Part shown: piece after piece, positions 24,632 through 32,941 of the stretch
How positions within the stretch are numbered: position 1 is the stretch's first letter
Layout of the letters: each line of letters begins with the position of its first letter
DNA from: Streptomyces bauhiniae
GTDB lineage: Bacteria > Actinomycetota > Actinomycetes > Streptomycetales > Streptomycetaceae
Direction: 5' to 3'
DNA: 64,000 nt
NCBI RefSeq assembly: GCF_004784475.1
Contig: NZ_SRRT01000006.1
Coordinates: forward strand, 124,001-188,000
Position numbers and translations under genes: made by a program
The notes under the pieces: generated by a model
Database searches by the model: none
What the model was told of the DNA's origin: nothing
The model's input: only the letters and a program-made list of their open reading frames with translations

Positions 24632-24723
24632 GGGCCCTAGGGGGGATGGGCCCTAGGGGGCCCCTGTGGGGACGGGACACGCCGGGACGGTGATCCACCC
24701 CTGGGGGATCTCCCCTATTGACG
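24632..24723. promoter_or_regulatory. Divergent promoter region with repeated CCCTAGGG palindromes
   Basis: GGGCCCTAGGGGG occurs twice, at 24632-24644 and 24648-24660. Each copy holds the perfect palindrome CCCTAGGG (24635-24642 and 24651-24658), 16 bases apart. GGGGA/TCCCC arms lie at about 24704-24715, followed directly by a TTGACG -35-like hexamer at 24718-24723 pointing to the EphD-like gene. A shared operator for the ABC operon and the hydrolase gene is plausible. Confidence 0.4.
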
Positions 24724-24793
24724 CCACCTCTAACAACTGCCACATTCGCTGAACGGAGTCGGACAGAGTCGTGCGGATACGGGCGGAGGACAA

Positions 24794-26545
24794 GTGACGC
24801 TGAGGGACGCGCGTGAGCGGCGGGTACGCACCGGCGGGATCGACCTGTGCGTGGCCGAACTGGGCGATCCGGGGCGCCCCACCGTGGTGCTGGTGCACGG
24901 CTACCCGGACAGCAAGGAGGTCTGGTCCGAGGTGGCCGCCCGCCTGGCGGACGACTTCCACGTGGTGCTCTACGACGTGCGCGGCCACGGTCGTTCGACC
25001 GCGCCGAAGCCGCTGCGCGGCGGCTTCACCCTGGCCAAGCTGACGGACGACTTCCTCGCGGTGGCCGACGCGGTCAGCCCGGACCGGCCGGTGCACCTGG
25101 TCGGGCACGACTGGGGCTCGGTGCAGTCCTGGGAGTTCGTGACGGTCGAGCGGACCCGGGGCCGCATCGCCTCGTTCACCTCCATGTCGGGGCCCTCGCT
25201 GGACCACTTCGGCCACTGGATCGACGCCCGCGTGAAACGCCCGACTCCGCGCCGGGTGGGCCAACTCCTCGGCCAGGGCGCCAAGTCCTGGTACGTGTAC
25301 CTGCTGCACACGCCGGTGCTGCCGGAGCTGGCCTGGCGCGGGCCGCTGGGCAAACGCTGGCCCAAGCTGCTGGAGCGGGCCGAGAAGGTCCCGGCCGGCG
25401 ACTACCCGACGGCCTCGCTGCCCTCGGACGCGGCCCACGGCGCCTGGCTCTACCGGGACAACGTCCGCCCCCGGCTGCGCCGGCCCCGCCCGGACGCCGT
25501 CGCGCACGTGCCGGTGCAGCTCGTCACCCCGCAGGGCGACGCGTTCCTCTCCGAGCGGCTCTACGACGACCTGGAGCAGTGGGTGCCGAGGCTGACCCGG
25601 CGGACGCTCCCGGCCAAGCACTGGGTGCCGCGCACCCGGCCCGACCAACTGGCGCGATGGATCGAGGAGTTCGTGACCTCCGCGGAGCAGGGCGAGGCCT
25701 CGCGGGGCAGCGGCCCTCATGCCAGCCGATTCGGCGGGCAGTTGGCGCTGGTCACGGGTGCGGGCAGCGGTATCGGGCGCGCGACGGCGCTGGCTCTCGC
25801 GGAGGCGGGGGCGCGGGTGGTGGCGGTCGACCGGGACGCCGCGACTGCTGCCCGTACCGCCGAACTGGCGCTAGCGGCGGGCGCGTCGGGTGCCTGGCCG
25901 GAGACGGTGGACGTCTCGGACGAGCAGGCCATGGAGAAGCTGGCCGAGCGGGTGCACCGCGAGTACGGCGTGGTGGACGTGCTGGTCAACAACGCGGGCA
26001 TCGGCGTCTCCGGCTCGTTCTTCACCACGACTCCGGACGACTGGCGCAAGGTGCTGGACGTCAACTTGTGGGGTGTGATCCACGGTTGCCGTCTCTTCGG
26101 GGCGCGCATGGCGGAGCGGGGACAGGGCGGCCACATCGTCAACATCGCCTCCGCCGCTGCCTTCCAGCCCTCGCGGGCGCTGCCGGCGTACAGCACGTCC
26201 AAGGCGGCGGTGCTGATGCTGTCGGAGTGCCTGCGCGCCGAACTGGCCGCCGAGGACATCGGAGTTACGGCCATCTGCCCCGGCATCGTCAACACCAACA
26301 TCACGTCGACGACGCGCTTCACGGGGGTGGACGAGACCGAGGCGCGGCGGCGTCAGGAGCGGTCGTCGCGGCTGTACGGGAAGCGCAACTACCCGCCGGA
26401 GAAGGTCGCCAGGGCGATCCTGGACGCGGTGGCGGAGAACCGGGCGGTGGTGCCGGTGACTCCGGAGGCGCGGGGGGCGTATCTGCTGTCGCGGTTCGTG
26501 CCGGGGGCGCTGCGCAAATTGGCGCGAGTGGAGCCCAAGTTGTGA
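24794..26545 (+). CDS. EphD-like fusion: alpha/beta hydrolase (epoxide hydrolase type) with short-chain dehydrogenase
   Basis: A 583-residue two-domain enzyme. Residues 1-295 are an alpha/beta hydrolase with HGYPDS (35-40, oxyanion region) and GHDWGS with nucleophile Asp106, as in epoxide hydrolases and dehalogenases. Residues about 310-583 are a classical SDR with TGAGSGIG (321-328), NNAGIG, a serine in NIASAAAF, and YSTSK (Tyr466, Lys470). The same architecture is known in mycobacterial EphD, where it is linked to mycolic acid metabolism. Streptomyces has no mycolates, so its lipid or natural substrate is unknown. It stands alone after the divergent ABC operon. The GTG at 24794 follows GGCGGAGGA. 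Confidence 0.9.
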   Translation: MTLRDARERRVRTGGIDLCVAELGDPGRPTVVLVHGYPDSKEVWSEVAARLADDFHVVLYDVRGHGRSTAPKPLRGGFTLAKLTDDFLAVADAVSPDRPVHLVGHDWGSVQSWEFVTVERTRGRIASFTSMSGPSLDHFGHWIDARVKRPTPRRVGQLLGQGAKSWYVYLLHTPVLPELAWRGPLGKRWPKLLERAEKVPAGDYPTASLPSDAAHGAWLYRDNVRPRLRRPRPDAVAHVPVQLVTPQGDAFLSERLYDDLEQWVPRLTRRTLPAKHWVPRTRPDQLARWIEEFVTSAEQGEASRGSGPHASRFGGQLALVTGAGSGIGRATALALAEAGARVVAVDRDAATAARTAELALAAGASGAWPETVDVSDEQAMEKLAERVHREYGVVDVLVNNAGIGVSGSFFTTTPDDWRKVLDVNLWGVIHGCRLFGARMAERGQGGHIVNIASAAAFQPSRALPAYSTSKAAVLMLSECLRAELAAEDIGVTAICPGIVNTNITSTTRFTGVDETEARRRQERSSRLYGKRNYPPEKVARAILDAVAENRAVVPVTPEARGAYLLSRFVPGALRKLARVEPKL

Positions 26546-26622
26546 TCCGGGGATCGGCCGAGGGCGCTCCATCTGCCGTGAAGCGCCCTGAAGTTGATCA
26601 ACATGCCTGAAACGGGCGCCTG

Positions 26623-26676
26623 TTGTCCACAGAATCGTCAAAAAGGCTGTGGATAACAGGCGTTGGCTGTGGATCA
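26623..26676. promoter_or_regulatory. DnaA-box-like cluster upstream of kptA
   Basis: TTGTCCACA (26623-26631, plus), TGTGGATAA (26648-26656, minus) and TGTGGATCA (26668-26676, minus, one mismatch) lie within 54 bases in the gap between the EphD-like gene and kptA. The first is the Streptomyces consensus and the second the classical TTATCCACA. Paired opposite boxes resemble DnaA-binding clusters. Confidence 0.55.
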
Positions 26677-26820
26677 AACCTGCCCGCGTACATCATGTGC
26701 GTGATCCGCGTCTCTCCGGGAGGCTGGAGAGGGGCGGAAATCGGGCTGAAAACGCGGGGCAGCCTGAAGAGAGGGAGATACGAAAAGCGCCATATGAGAG
26801 AAATGGGTACATCAGAAGTA

Positions 26821-27369
26821 ATGGACGACAGACGCACCGTGAAGGTGTCCAAGTACCTCTCGAAGCACCTGCGGCACCAGCCCGAGCGCCTCGGGCTCAC
26901 CCTGGACCCGGCCGGCTGGGTGGAGATCGACGTGCTGCTCGCCGCAGCGGCCGCCCACGGCTTCCCCATCAGCCGCGCCGAGCTGGACCACGTGGTGGCC
27001 GTCAACGACAAGCGGCGCTTCGCCGTCGAGGGCGGCAGAATCCGCGCCAGCCAGGGCCACACCGTCGAGGTGGCGCTCGGCCTGCCCCCGGCCACCCCTC
27101 CGCCGTACCTGTACCACGGCACCGTCGCCCGCAGCCTGGACGCGATCCGCGCCGAGGGGCTGCGCCCCATGAACCGGCACGACGTCCATCTCTCGGCCGA
27201 CCGCGAGACCGCGACCCGGGTGGGCGCCCGCCGTGGCCGGCCCGTGGTGCTCGCCGTGGACGCGGGTGCCATGCACCGCGACGGCCATGTCTTCCACGTC
27301 AGCGCGAACGGCGTCTGGCTGACCGACGCCGTCCCGCCGCGCTATCTGCGGTTCTCCGAGCCCCGCTGA
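26821..27369 (+). CDS. kptA: RNA 2'-phosphotransferase (Tpt1/KptA)
   Basis: A 182-residue Tpt1/KptA enzyme that removes an internal 2'-phosphate from RNA using NAD+. The N-terminal RNA-binding lobe has VSKYLSKHLRHQPERLGL and the NAD+ lobe has RASQGHT, YHGTVARS and DVHLS, the family's conserved blocks. Bacteria lack the tRNA splicing pathway that needs Tpt1, so its bacterial role is open (family knowledge). I chose ATG 26821 (MDDRRTVKVSK) by family length; in-frame ATGs at 26794 and 26803 are alternatives. It ends 14 bases from a convergent oxidoreductase gene. Confidence 0.9.
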   Translation: MDDRRTVKVSKYLSKHLRHQPERLGLTLDPAGWVEIDVLLAAAAAHGFPISRAELDHVVAVNDKRRFAVEGGRIRASQGHTVEVALGLPPATPPPYLYHGTVARSLDAIRAEGLRPMNRHDVHLSADRETATRVGARRGRPVVLAVDAGAMHRDGHVFHVSANGVWLTDAVPPRYLRFSEPR

Positions 27370-27383
27370 GGTCCTGCGCCGGC

Positions 27384-28286
27384 TCAGCCGAGCTGGGCGA
27401 CGGCCTCGGTCGCGATCTTCTCGAAGACGGCCTGGTCGGCCGCGAAATCCGAGTCGGCGATGGGCCAGTGGATCACCAGCTCGGTGATGCCCAGCGCCGC
27501 GTACCGGCCGGCGAAGTCCACGAACGCGTCGACGGAGTCCAGCGGGCGGGCACGGTCCGGGGTGAACCCGGTCAGCATGATCTTGTCCAGGCCGGTGACA
27601 TCCCGGCCGATCTCCGCGCACGCCTCGGTGAGCCGGCCGATCTGCCGCTCCACCGCCAGCACCGACTGCTCGGGCGTACCGGTCTCGAACAGCTTCGGGT
27701 CGCCCGTGGTCACCCACGCCTGCCCGTACCGCGCCGCCAGCTTCAGCCCGCGCGGCCCGGTCGCCGCCACCGCGAACGGCAGCCGGGGCTCCTGTACGCA
27801 GCCGGGGATGTTGCGGGCCTCGTGCGCCGAGTAGTGGTCACCCGTGTACGACACCGCGTCCTCGGTCAGCAGCCGGTCCAGCAGCGTCACGAACTCCGCG
27901 AACCGGTCGGCCCGCTCACCCGGCGACCACGCCTCCTGCCCGAGCGCCGTCGCGTCGAACCCGGAGCCGCCCGCACCGATGCCCAGGGTGACCCGGCCGC
28001 CGGAGATGTCGTCCAGGGAGATCAGCTCCTTGGCCAGCGTCACCGGGTGCCGGAAGTTCGGCGAGGTCACCAGCGTCCCCAGCCGCAGCCGCTCGGTCGC
28101 GCCCGCGGCGGCCGTCAGCGTCGGCAGCGCCCCGAACCACGGCCCGTCCCGGAACGACCGCCACGACAGGTGGTCGTAGGTGTAGGCGGCGTGGAACCCC
28201 AGCTCCTCGGCCCGCTGCCATTTCGCCCGGCCCCCCTCGCTCCAGCGGTCGACGGGGAGGATGACGGTACTGAGACGAAGGGCCAT
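27384..28286 (-). CDS. LLM-class F420-dependent oxidoreductase
   Basis: A 300-residue luciferase-like TIM-barrel oxidoreductase. The MALRLSTVILPVDRW start, ELGFHAAYTYDHLSWR, TLVTSPNFRHPVTLAKE, GIGAGGSGFDATALG and GYDATEL-like regions match the F420-dependent LLM family of actinobacteria. Such enzymes transfer hydride from reduced F420 to varied small molecules. The frame is open further upstream but the ATG at 28286 fits the family N-terminus. It is convergent with kptA and divergent from the second Cof-type gene. The substrate is unknown. Confidence 0.88.
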   Translation of the reverse strand: MALRLSTVILPVDRWSEGGRAKWQRAEELGFHAAYTYDHLSWRSFRDGPWFGALPTLTAAAGATERLRLGTLVTSPNFRHPVTLAKELISLDDISGGRVTLGIGAGGSGFDATALGQEAWSPGERADRFAEFVTLLDRLLTEDAVSYTGDHYSAHEARNIPGCVQEPRLPFAVAATGPRGLKLAARYGQAWVTTGDPKLFETGTPEQSVLAVERQIGRLTEACAEIGRDVTGLDKIMLTGFTPDRARPLDSVDAFVDFAGRYAALGITELVIHWPIADSDFAADQAVFEKIATEAVAQLG

Positions 28287-28411
28287 GCCGACGAGCCTAC
28301 GACGCCCGGATGGCCGGCCGGGACCCGATCCTGAACGCGTCTGACGCGTACCTGCCCTCATCTGGGCCCCGTGCCGCACGATCGTGCGCGCATATGCGCG
28401 AGAATGCTCGG

Positions 28412-29317
28412 GTGACCTCAGCGACCAGAGAGCCGGGGACCCCGGCCCCCGCACAGCCGTCGGCCCCGTCCGGACGAGGAGGGGGCTCTCTTCCGCCGCG
28501 CCTGATCGCCACCGACCTCGACGGCACCCTGCTGCGCGACGACCAGACCGTCTCCCCGCGGACCGTCGCCGCGCTGGCCGCTGCCGAGAAGGCGGGCATC
28601 GAGGTCTTCTTCGTCACCGGCCGCCCCGCTCGCTGGATGGACGTCGTCAGCGAGCATGTGCACGGCCACGGCCTGGCGATCTGCGGCAACGGCGCCGCCG
28701 TGGTCGACCTGCACGGCGGACCCGGCGCCCACCGCTTCGTGAAGGTGCGCCAACTGGCCAGGGAGAACGCCCTGAAGTCGGTCCAACTGCTGCGCGAGGC
28801 GGCCCCCGGCACCCTGTTCGCGGTGGAGCAGACCTACGGCTTCCACCAGGAGCCCGCCTATCCCAAGCTGCACCTGGAGATCCCGGACACCCTGCGCCCC
28901 GCCGAGGAACTCCTCGCGCCGGACGGGGTCGCGGCGAGCCAGCCGGTGCTGAAGATCCTGGCCCACCACCCCGACCTCGACCCGGACGCCTTCCTCACCC
29001 TCGCCCGGATCGCCATCGGCGGCCACGCCAACGTCACCCGGTCCAGCCCCAGCGCGCTGCTGGAGCTGAGCGGACCCGGCGTCTCCAAGGCCAGCACTCT
29101 GGCCCTGTGCTGTGCCGAGCGCGGCATCTCGCACGAGGAGGTCGTCGCCTTCGGCGACATGCCGAACGACATCGAGATGCTGACCTGGGCGGGGCGCTCC
29201 TACGCGATGGGCAACGCCCACCCCGACACCCTGGCCGCCGCCACCGGCCGCACCCACGCCAACAACGACGACGGCGTGGCCCGCGTGATCGAGGACCTGC
29301 TCGCCGGACGGGTCTGA
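28412..29317 (+). CDS. Cof-type HAD family phosphatase
   Basis: A HAD type IIB hydrolase of about 301 residues. Motif I is DLDGTLL (about 34-40), motif II is FVTGRP, and motif IV is GDMPNDIEM. It is similar in its opening and motif IV blocks to the HAD protein encoded at 19629, so the two are likely paralogues. The N-terminal 30 residues are Pro/Ala/Gly-rich. The start is uncertain between GTG 28412 and ATG 28394, and neither has a clear ribosome site. A 14-bp palindrome (28387-28400) overlaps the second candidate. The gene ends 13 bases from convergent cydCD. Confidence 0.85.
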   Translation: MTSATREPGTPAPAQPSAPSGRGGGSLPPRLIATDLDGTLLRDDQTVSPRTVAALAAAEKAGIEVFFVTGRPARWMDVVSEHVHGHGLAICGNGAAVVDLHGGPGAHRFVKVRQLARENALKSVQLLREAAPGTLFAVEQTYGFHQEPAYPKLHLEIPDTLRPAEELLAPDGVAASQPVLKILAHHPDLDPDAFLTLARIAIGGHANVTRSSPSALLELSGPGVSKASTLALCCAERGISHEEVVAFGDMPNDIEMLTWAGRSYAMGNAHPDTLAAATGRTHANNDDGVARVIEDLLAGRV

Positions 29318-29330
29318 CCGGCCCCGCAGG

Positions 29331-32300
29331 TCACAGCACGACGAGGGCCTCCGCCTCGGCCTCGCGGCGGGCCATCGTGGCCAGCGGGCCGTCCACGGCG
29401 AGCAGCTCGGCGTAGGGGCCGCGCTGCACCACACGGCCCGCGTCGAGCACGAGCACCTCGTCGACGGCGGCGAGACCGGCGAGCCGGTGCGTGATCAGCA
29501 GCGTGGTGCGGCCCTCGGTCGCGGCCAGCAGGTCGTCGGTCAGAGCGTCCGCCGTGGGCAGGTCGAGGTGCTCGGCGGGCTCGTCCAGCACCAGCACCGG
29601 GAAGTCCGCGAGCAGCGCGCGGGCCAGCGCGAGGCGCTGCCGCTGACCGCCGGAGAGCCGGGCGCCGTGCTCGCCGACGTGCGTGTCCAGGCCCTCGGGG
29701 AGCCCGTCCACCCAGTCCAGCAGCCGGGCCCGCAGCAGCACGTCCCGCAGCTCCGCCTCGGTCGCGTCCTTCCGGGCGAGCAGCAGGTTCTCCCGGACGG
29801 AGCTGTCGAAGAGGTGGGCGTCCTGGGCGCACAGCCCGACCAGCCGCCGTACCTCGTCACCGTCCATCTCGGCCGCGTCCACCCCGGCCAGCGTGTACGT
29901 GCCGGAGCCGGGGTCCAGGAAGCGGAGCAGCACCTGGGCGAGGGTGGTCTTGCCGGAGCCCGAGGGGCCGACCACGGCGATCCGGCGGCCCCGGTCCAGG
30001 GTGAGGTCGAGCCCGTGGAGCGCGTCCCGGTGCTGGTCCTCGTAGCGGGCGGTCAGGTCCTTCACCACGAGCGGGAACGGCGAGGCGGGGGCCTCGCGCG
30101 GGTGCTCGGGCTCGTGGACCGGCACCGGGGCGTCCAGCACCTCGTAGACCCGCTCGGCGCTGCGGGCGACCCGCTGGCGGTAGCGGACGGCCAGCGGGAG
30201 GCCGAGCACCGCCTCGAAGGCGGCCAGCGGGGTGAGGACGACCACGGCCACCAGCACGCCGTGGATACGGCCCCCGGCCGCCGCCTGCGCGCCAAGCAGC
30301 GCGGCCACGGCGACGGTCAGGCCCGAGATCAGCGCGGTCAGGCCGTCGCCGAGCGCGGTGACCCCGGCCGAGCGGGACGCGATCCGGGTGAGGGTGCCGT
30401 CGGCGTTCCGGGTGGCCGCCGTGCGTGAGGGCAGCGCCCCGGCGACGGTCAGCTCGGCGGTGCCGGTGAGCAGGTCGGTGACACGGGTGGCCAGCACGCC
30501 CCGGGCGGGCGCCAGCCGCCGCTCGGTGCGCCGGGCCACGGCGGCGGTGATCAGCGGGACGCCGACTCCGGCGAGCAGCAGGCCGACGGCGAGCGCGGCC
30601 CCCGCCTCCGGGAGCAGCCAGGCGGTGAAGCCGACCGAGGCGGCGGAGACGACGACCGCCACACCGGTGGGCAGCAGCCAGCGCAGCCAGTAGTCCTGGA
30701 AGGCGTCCACATCGGCGACGAGCCGGCTGAGCAGGTCGCCGCGCCGGGTGCCGCGCAGGCCGGCCGGGGCCAGCCGCTCGAGCCGCTTGTAGACGGCGAC
30801 GCGGGTGTCGGCCAGCATGCGCAGCACGGCGTCGTGCGACACCAGCCGCTCGCTGTACCGGAAGACGGCACGGCCGATGCCGAAGAACCGGGTGGCCGTC
30901 ACCGCGACCAGTAGATACAGCACCGGCGGCTGTTGCGAGGCACGGGAGATCAGCCAGCCGGAGGTCGCCATCAGACCGACGGCGCAGCCGAGGGCAAGGC
31001 TGCCGAGCAGCAGCGCGAAGAGCAGCCGTCCGCGCCGGGCGGCGGCCACGGAACGGACGCGGGCCAGGATGCCGCGCTCACGGGCCGTCGCCTGCTCGGG
31101 CGCCGGCTCGTCCCGGTCGTCGTCGGTGTCGTCCGGCTCGGGGAAGAAGGCTTCACCGCCGGCGGGCTCGGGCACATGCGCGTCGAGCGCGGTGGCGGCG
31201 AGTTCGGGGGCGAGCACCTCGGCCATGACCGGCTCGGGCGCGGCGGCCGGCTCGGCCAGCTCCAGCCGCACCACCCGGTCGGCGACCTCCAGCAGGGCGG
31301 GCCGGTGCACGACGAGCAGCACGGTGCGGCCGACGGCGAGCCGTCGTACCGCCGCGACGACGTCGGCCTCGGTCGCGCCGTCCAGCGCGGCGGTGGGCTC
31401 GTCCAGCAGCAGCACCGGCCGGTCGGCGAGGAAGGCGCGGGCCAGGGCGAGCCGCTGCCGCTGACCTGCGGAGAGCCCGGCCCCGTCCTCCCCGAGCACG
31501 GTGTCGGCGCCCGCAGGGAGCGCGTCCACGAACTCCAGCGCACCGGCATCCGCCAGCGCCCGGCGTACGGCGGTGTCGTCCGCGTCGGGGCGGGCCAGGC
31601 GTACGTTCTCCGCGATGGTCCCGGCGTACAGGTGCGGGCGCTGCGGCACCCAGGCGATGCGGGAGCGCCATTCCTCCAGGTCGAGGTCGGCGAGGTCGGC
31701 GCCGCCGATGCGGACCTGGCCCTCGGTGGGCCGGACGAAGCCGAGGAGCACGCTGAGCAGGGTGGACTTGCCCGCGCCGCTCGGCCCGATCAGGGCCACG
31801 GTCTCGCCGGGGTCCACGGAGAAGGAGACATCGGTGACGGCGTCCGTCGAGCGGCCGGGGTAGCGGACGGTGACGGAGTCGAAGGCCAGGGAGCCAGCCG
31901 GGACGGGCGCGGTGCCGGTGGCCGGGACCGGCGTCTCGAGCACGGCGAAGATCTCCTCGGCGGCCGCGAGACCCTCCGCCGCCGCGTGGTACTGCGCGCC
32001 CACCTGGCGCAGCGGGAGGTACGCCTCCGGAGCCAGGATCAGGATGACCAGGCCGATGTACAGGTCCATCCCGCCGTGCACCAGCCGCATGCCGATGGTG
32101 ACGGCGACCAGCGCGACGGAGAGCGTGGCCAGCAGCTCCAGCGCGAAGGAGGAGAGGAAGGCGATCCGCAGGGTCCGCATGGTGGCCCGGCGGTACTCGC
32201 CGGTGATCTTGCGGATGGACTCGGCCTGCGCCTTGGCCCGGCCGAACACCTTCAGCGTGGGCAGCCCCGCGACCACGTCCAGGAAGTGGCCGGAGAGCCG

Positions 32301-32882
32301 GGACAGCAGCGACCACTGCCGGTCCATCCGGGACTGAGTGGCCCAGCCGATCAGCATCATGAAGACCGGGATGAGGGGGAGGGTGGCGACGATGATCGCC
32401 GCCGAGACCCAGTCCTCGGTGACGATCCGCGCCAGCACCGCCACCGGGACGACCAGGGCGAGGCCCATCTGCGGGAGGTACCGCGAGAAGTAGTCGTCCA
32501 GGGCGTCGACGCCGCGCGTGGCCAGGGTGACCAGCGAGCCGGTGCGCTGGCCGCTCAGCCAGCCGGGACCCAGCACCGCGGCCCGCTCGACCAGCCGCTC
32601 CCGCAGCTCGGACTTCACGGCCGCGCTGGCCTTGTGCGCCGCCAGCTCCGTGAGCCAGGAGACCAGCGCCCGCCCGCAGGCCACGCCGGCCAGCAGGGCA
32701 AGCGGCGTGACCAGGTCACTTGCCGACTTGCCGTGCTGGAAGGCGCCGACCACGATTTCGGCGATCAGCATGGCCTGAGCGATGACCAGGCCGGCGCCGA
32801 GCCCGCCCAGGAGGACGACCGCCACGAGGAAGAAGCGCGTGGCACGGGCGTAGCGCAGCAGGCGGGGATCGATCGGTTTCAC
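29331..32882 (-). CDS. cydCD: Fused CydD-CydC thiol-reductant ABC exporter
   Basis: A 1183-residue fusion of the two half-transporters CydD and CydC, which in enterobacteria are separate proteins. They export glutathione/cysteine-type thiols and are required to assemble cytochrome bd. The order is membrane domain 1 (about 15-300), ATPase 1 (Walker A GPSGAGKST near 365, LSAGQRQRLALARA), a linker, membrane domain 2 (about 620-900), and ATPase 2 (GPSGSGKTT near 970, LSGGQRQRLALARA). The fusion is normal in Streptomyces. The GTG start codon is part of a perfect parS palindrome (32876-32889), with GAAGGA as ribosome site further upstream. It is the last gene of cydA-cydB-cydCD. Confidence 0.95.
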   Translation of the reverse strand: MKPIDPRLLRYARATRFFLVAVVLLGGLGAGLVIAQAMLIAEIVVGAFQHGKSASDLVTPLALLAGVACGRALVSWLTELAAHKASAAVKSELRERLVERAAVLGPGWLSGQRTGSLVTLATRGVDALDDYFSRYLPQMGLALVVPVAVLARIVTEDWVSAAIIVATLPLIPVFMMLIGWATQSRMDRQWSLLSRLSGHFLDVVAGLPTLKVFGRAKAQAESIRKITGEYRRATMRTLRIAFLSSFALELLATLSVALVAVTIGMRLVHGGMDLYIGLVILILAPEAYLPLRQVGAQYHAAAEGLAAAEEIFAVLETPVPATGTAPVPAGSLAFDSVTVRYPGRSTDAVTDVSFSVDPGETVALIGPSGAGKSTLLSVLLGFVRPTEGQVRIGGADLADLDLEEWRSRIAWVPQRPHLYAGTIAENVRLARPDADDTAVRRALADAGALEFVDALPAGADTVLGEDGAGLSAGQRQRLALARAFLADRPVLLLDEPTAALDGATEADVVAAVRRLAVGRTVLLVVHRPALLEVADRVVRLELAEPAAAPEPVMAEVLAPELAATALDAHVPEPAGGEAFFPEPDDTDDDRDEPAPEQATARERGILARVRSVAAARRGRLLFALLLGSLALGCAVGLMATSGWLISRASQQPPVLYLLVAVTATRFFGIGRAVFRYSERLVSHDAVLRMLADTRVAVYKRLERLAPAGLRGTRRGDLLSRLVADVDAFQDYWLRWLLPTGVAVVVSAASVGFTAWLLPEAGAALAVGLLLAGVGVPLITAAVARRTERRLAPARGVLATRVTDLLTGTAELTVAGALPSRTAATRNADGTLTRIASRSAGVTALGDGLTALISGLTVAVAALLGAQAAAGGRIHGVLVAVVVLTPLAAFEAVLGLPLAVRYRQRVARSAERVYEVLDAPVPVHEPEHPREAPASPFPLVVKDLTARYEDQHRDALHGLDLTLDRGRRIAVVGPSGSGKTTLAQVLLRFLDPGSGTYTLAGVDAAEMDGDEVRRLVGLCAQDAHLFDSSVRENLLLARKDATEAELRDVLLRARLLDWVDGLPEGLDTHVGEHGARLSGGQRQRLALARALLADFPVLVLDEPAEHLDLPTADALTDDLLAATEGRTTLLITHRLAGLAAVDEVLVLDAGRVVQRGPYAELLAVDGPLATMARREAEAEALVVL

Positions 32883-32889
32883 GTGAAAC
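32876..32889. promoter_or_regulatory. parS site (perfect) overlapping the cydCD start codon
   Basis: GTTTCACGTGAAAC is the perfect Streptomyces parS palindrome. The minus-strand GTG initiation codon of cydCD (32882-32880) lies within it. ParB binding is inferred from the match. Confidence 0.85.
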
Positions 32890-32912
32890 GTGTCCTTCAG
32901 TCCCGAGAGTGT

Positions 32913-32926
32913 GTTTCACGTGAAAC
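32913..32926. promoter_or_regulatory. parS site (perfect), cydB-cydCD gap
   Basis: A second perfect GTTTCACGTGAAAC, 37 bases from the first, in the 59-base gap between cydB and cydCD. Paired parS sites this close could nucleate ParB spreading efficiently. Confidence 0.85.
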
Positions 32927-32941
32927 ATACCCTTGAGGCGG

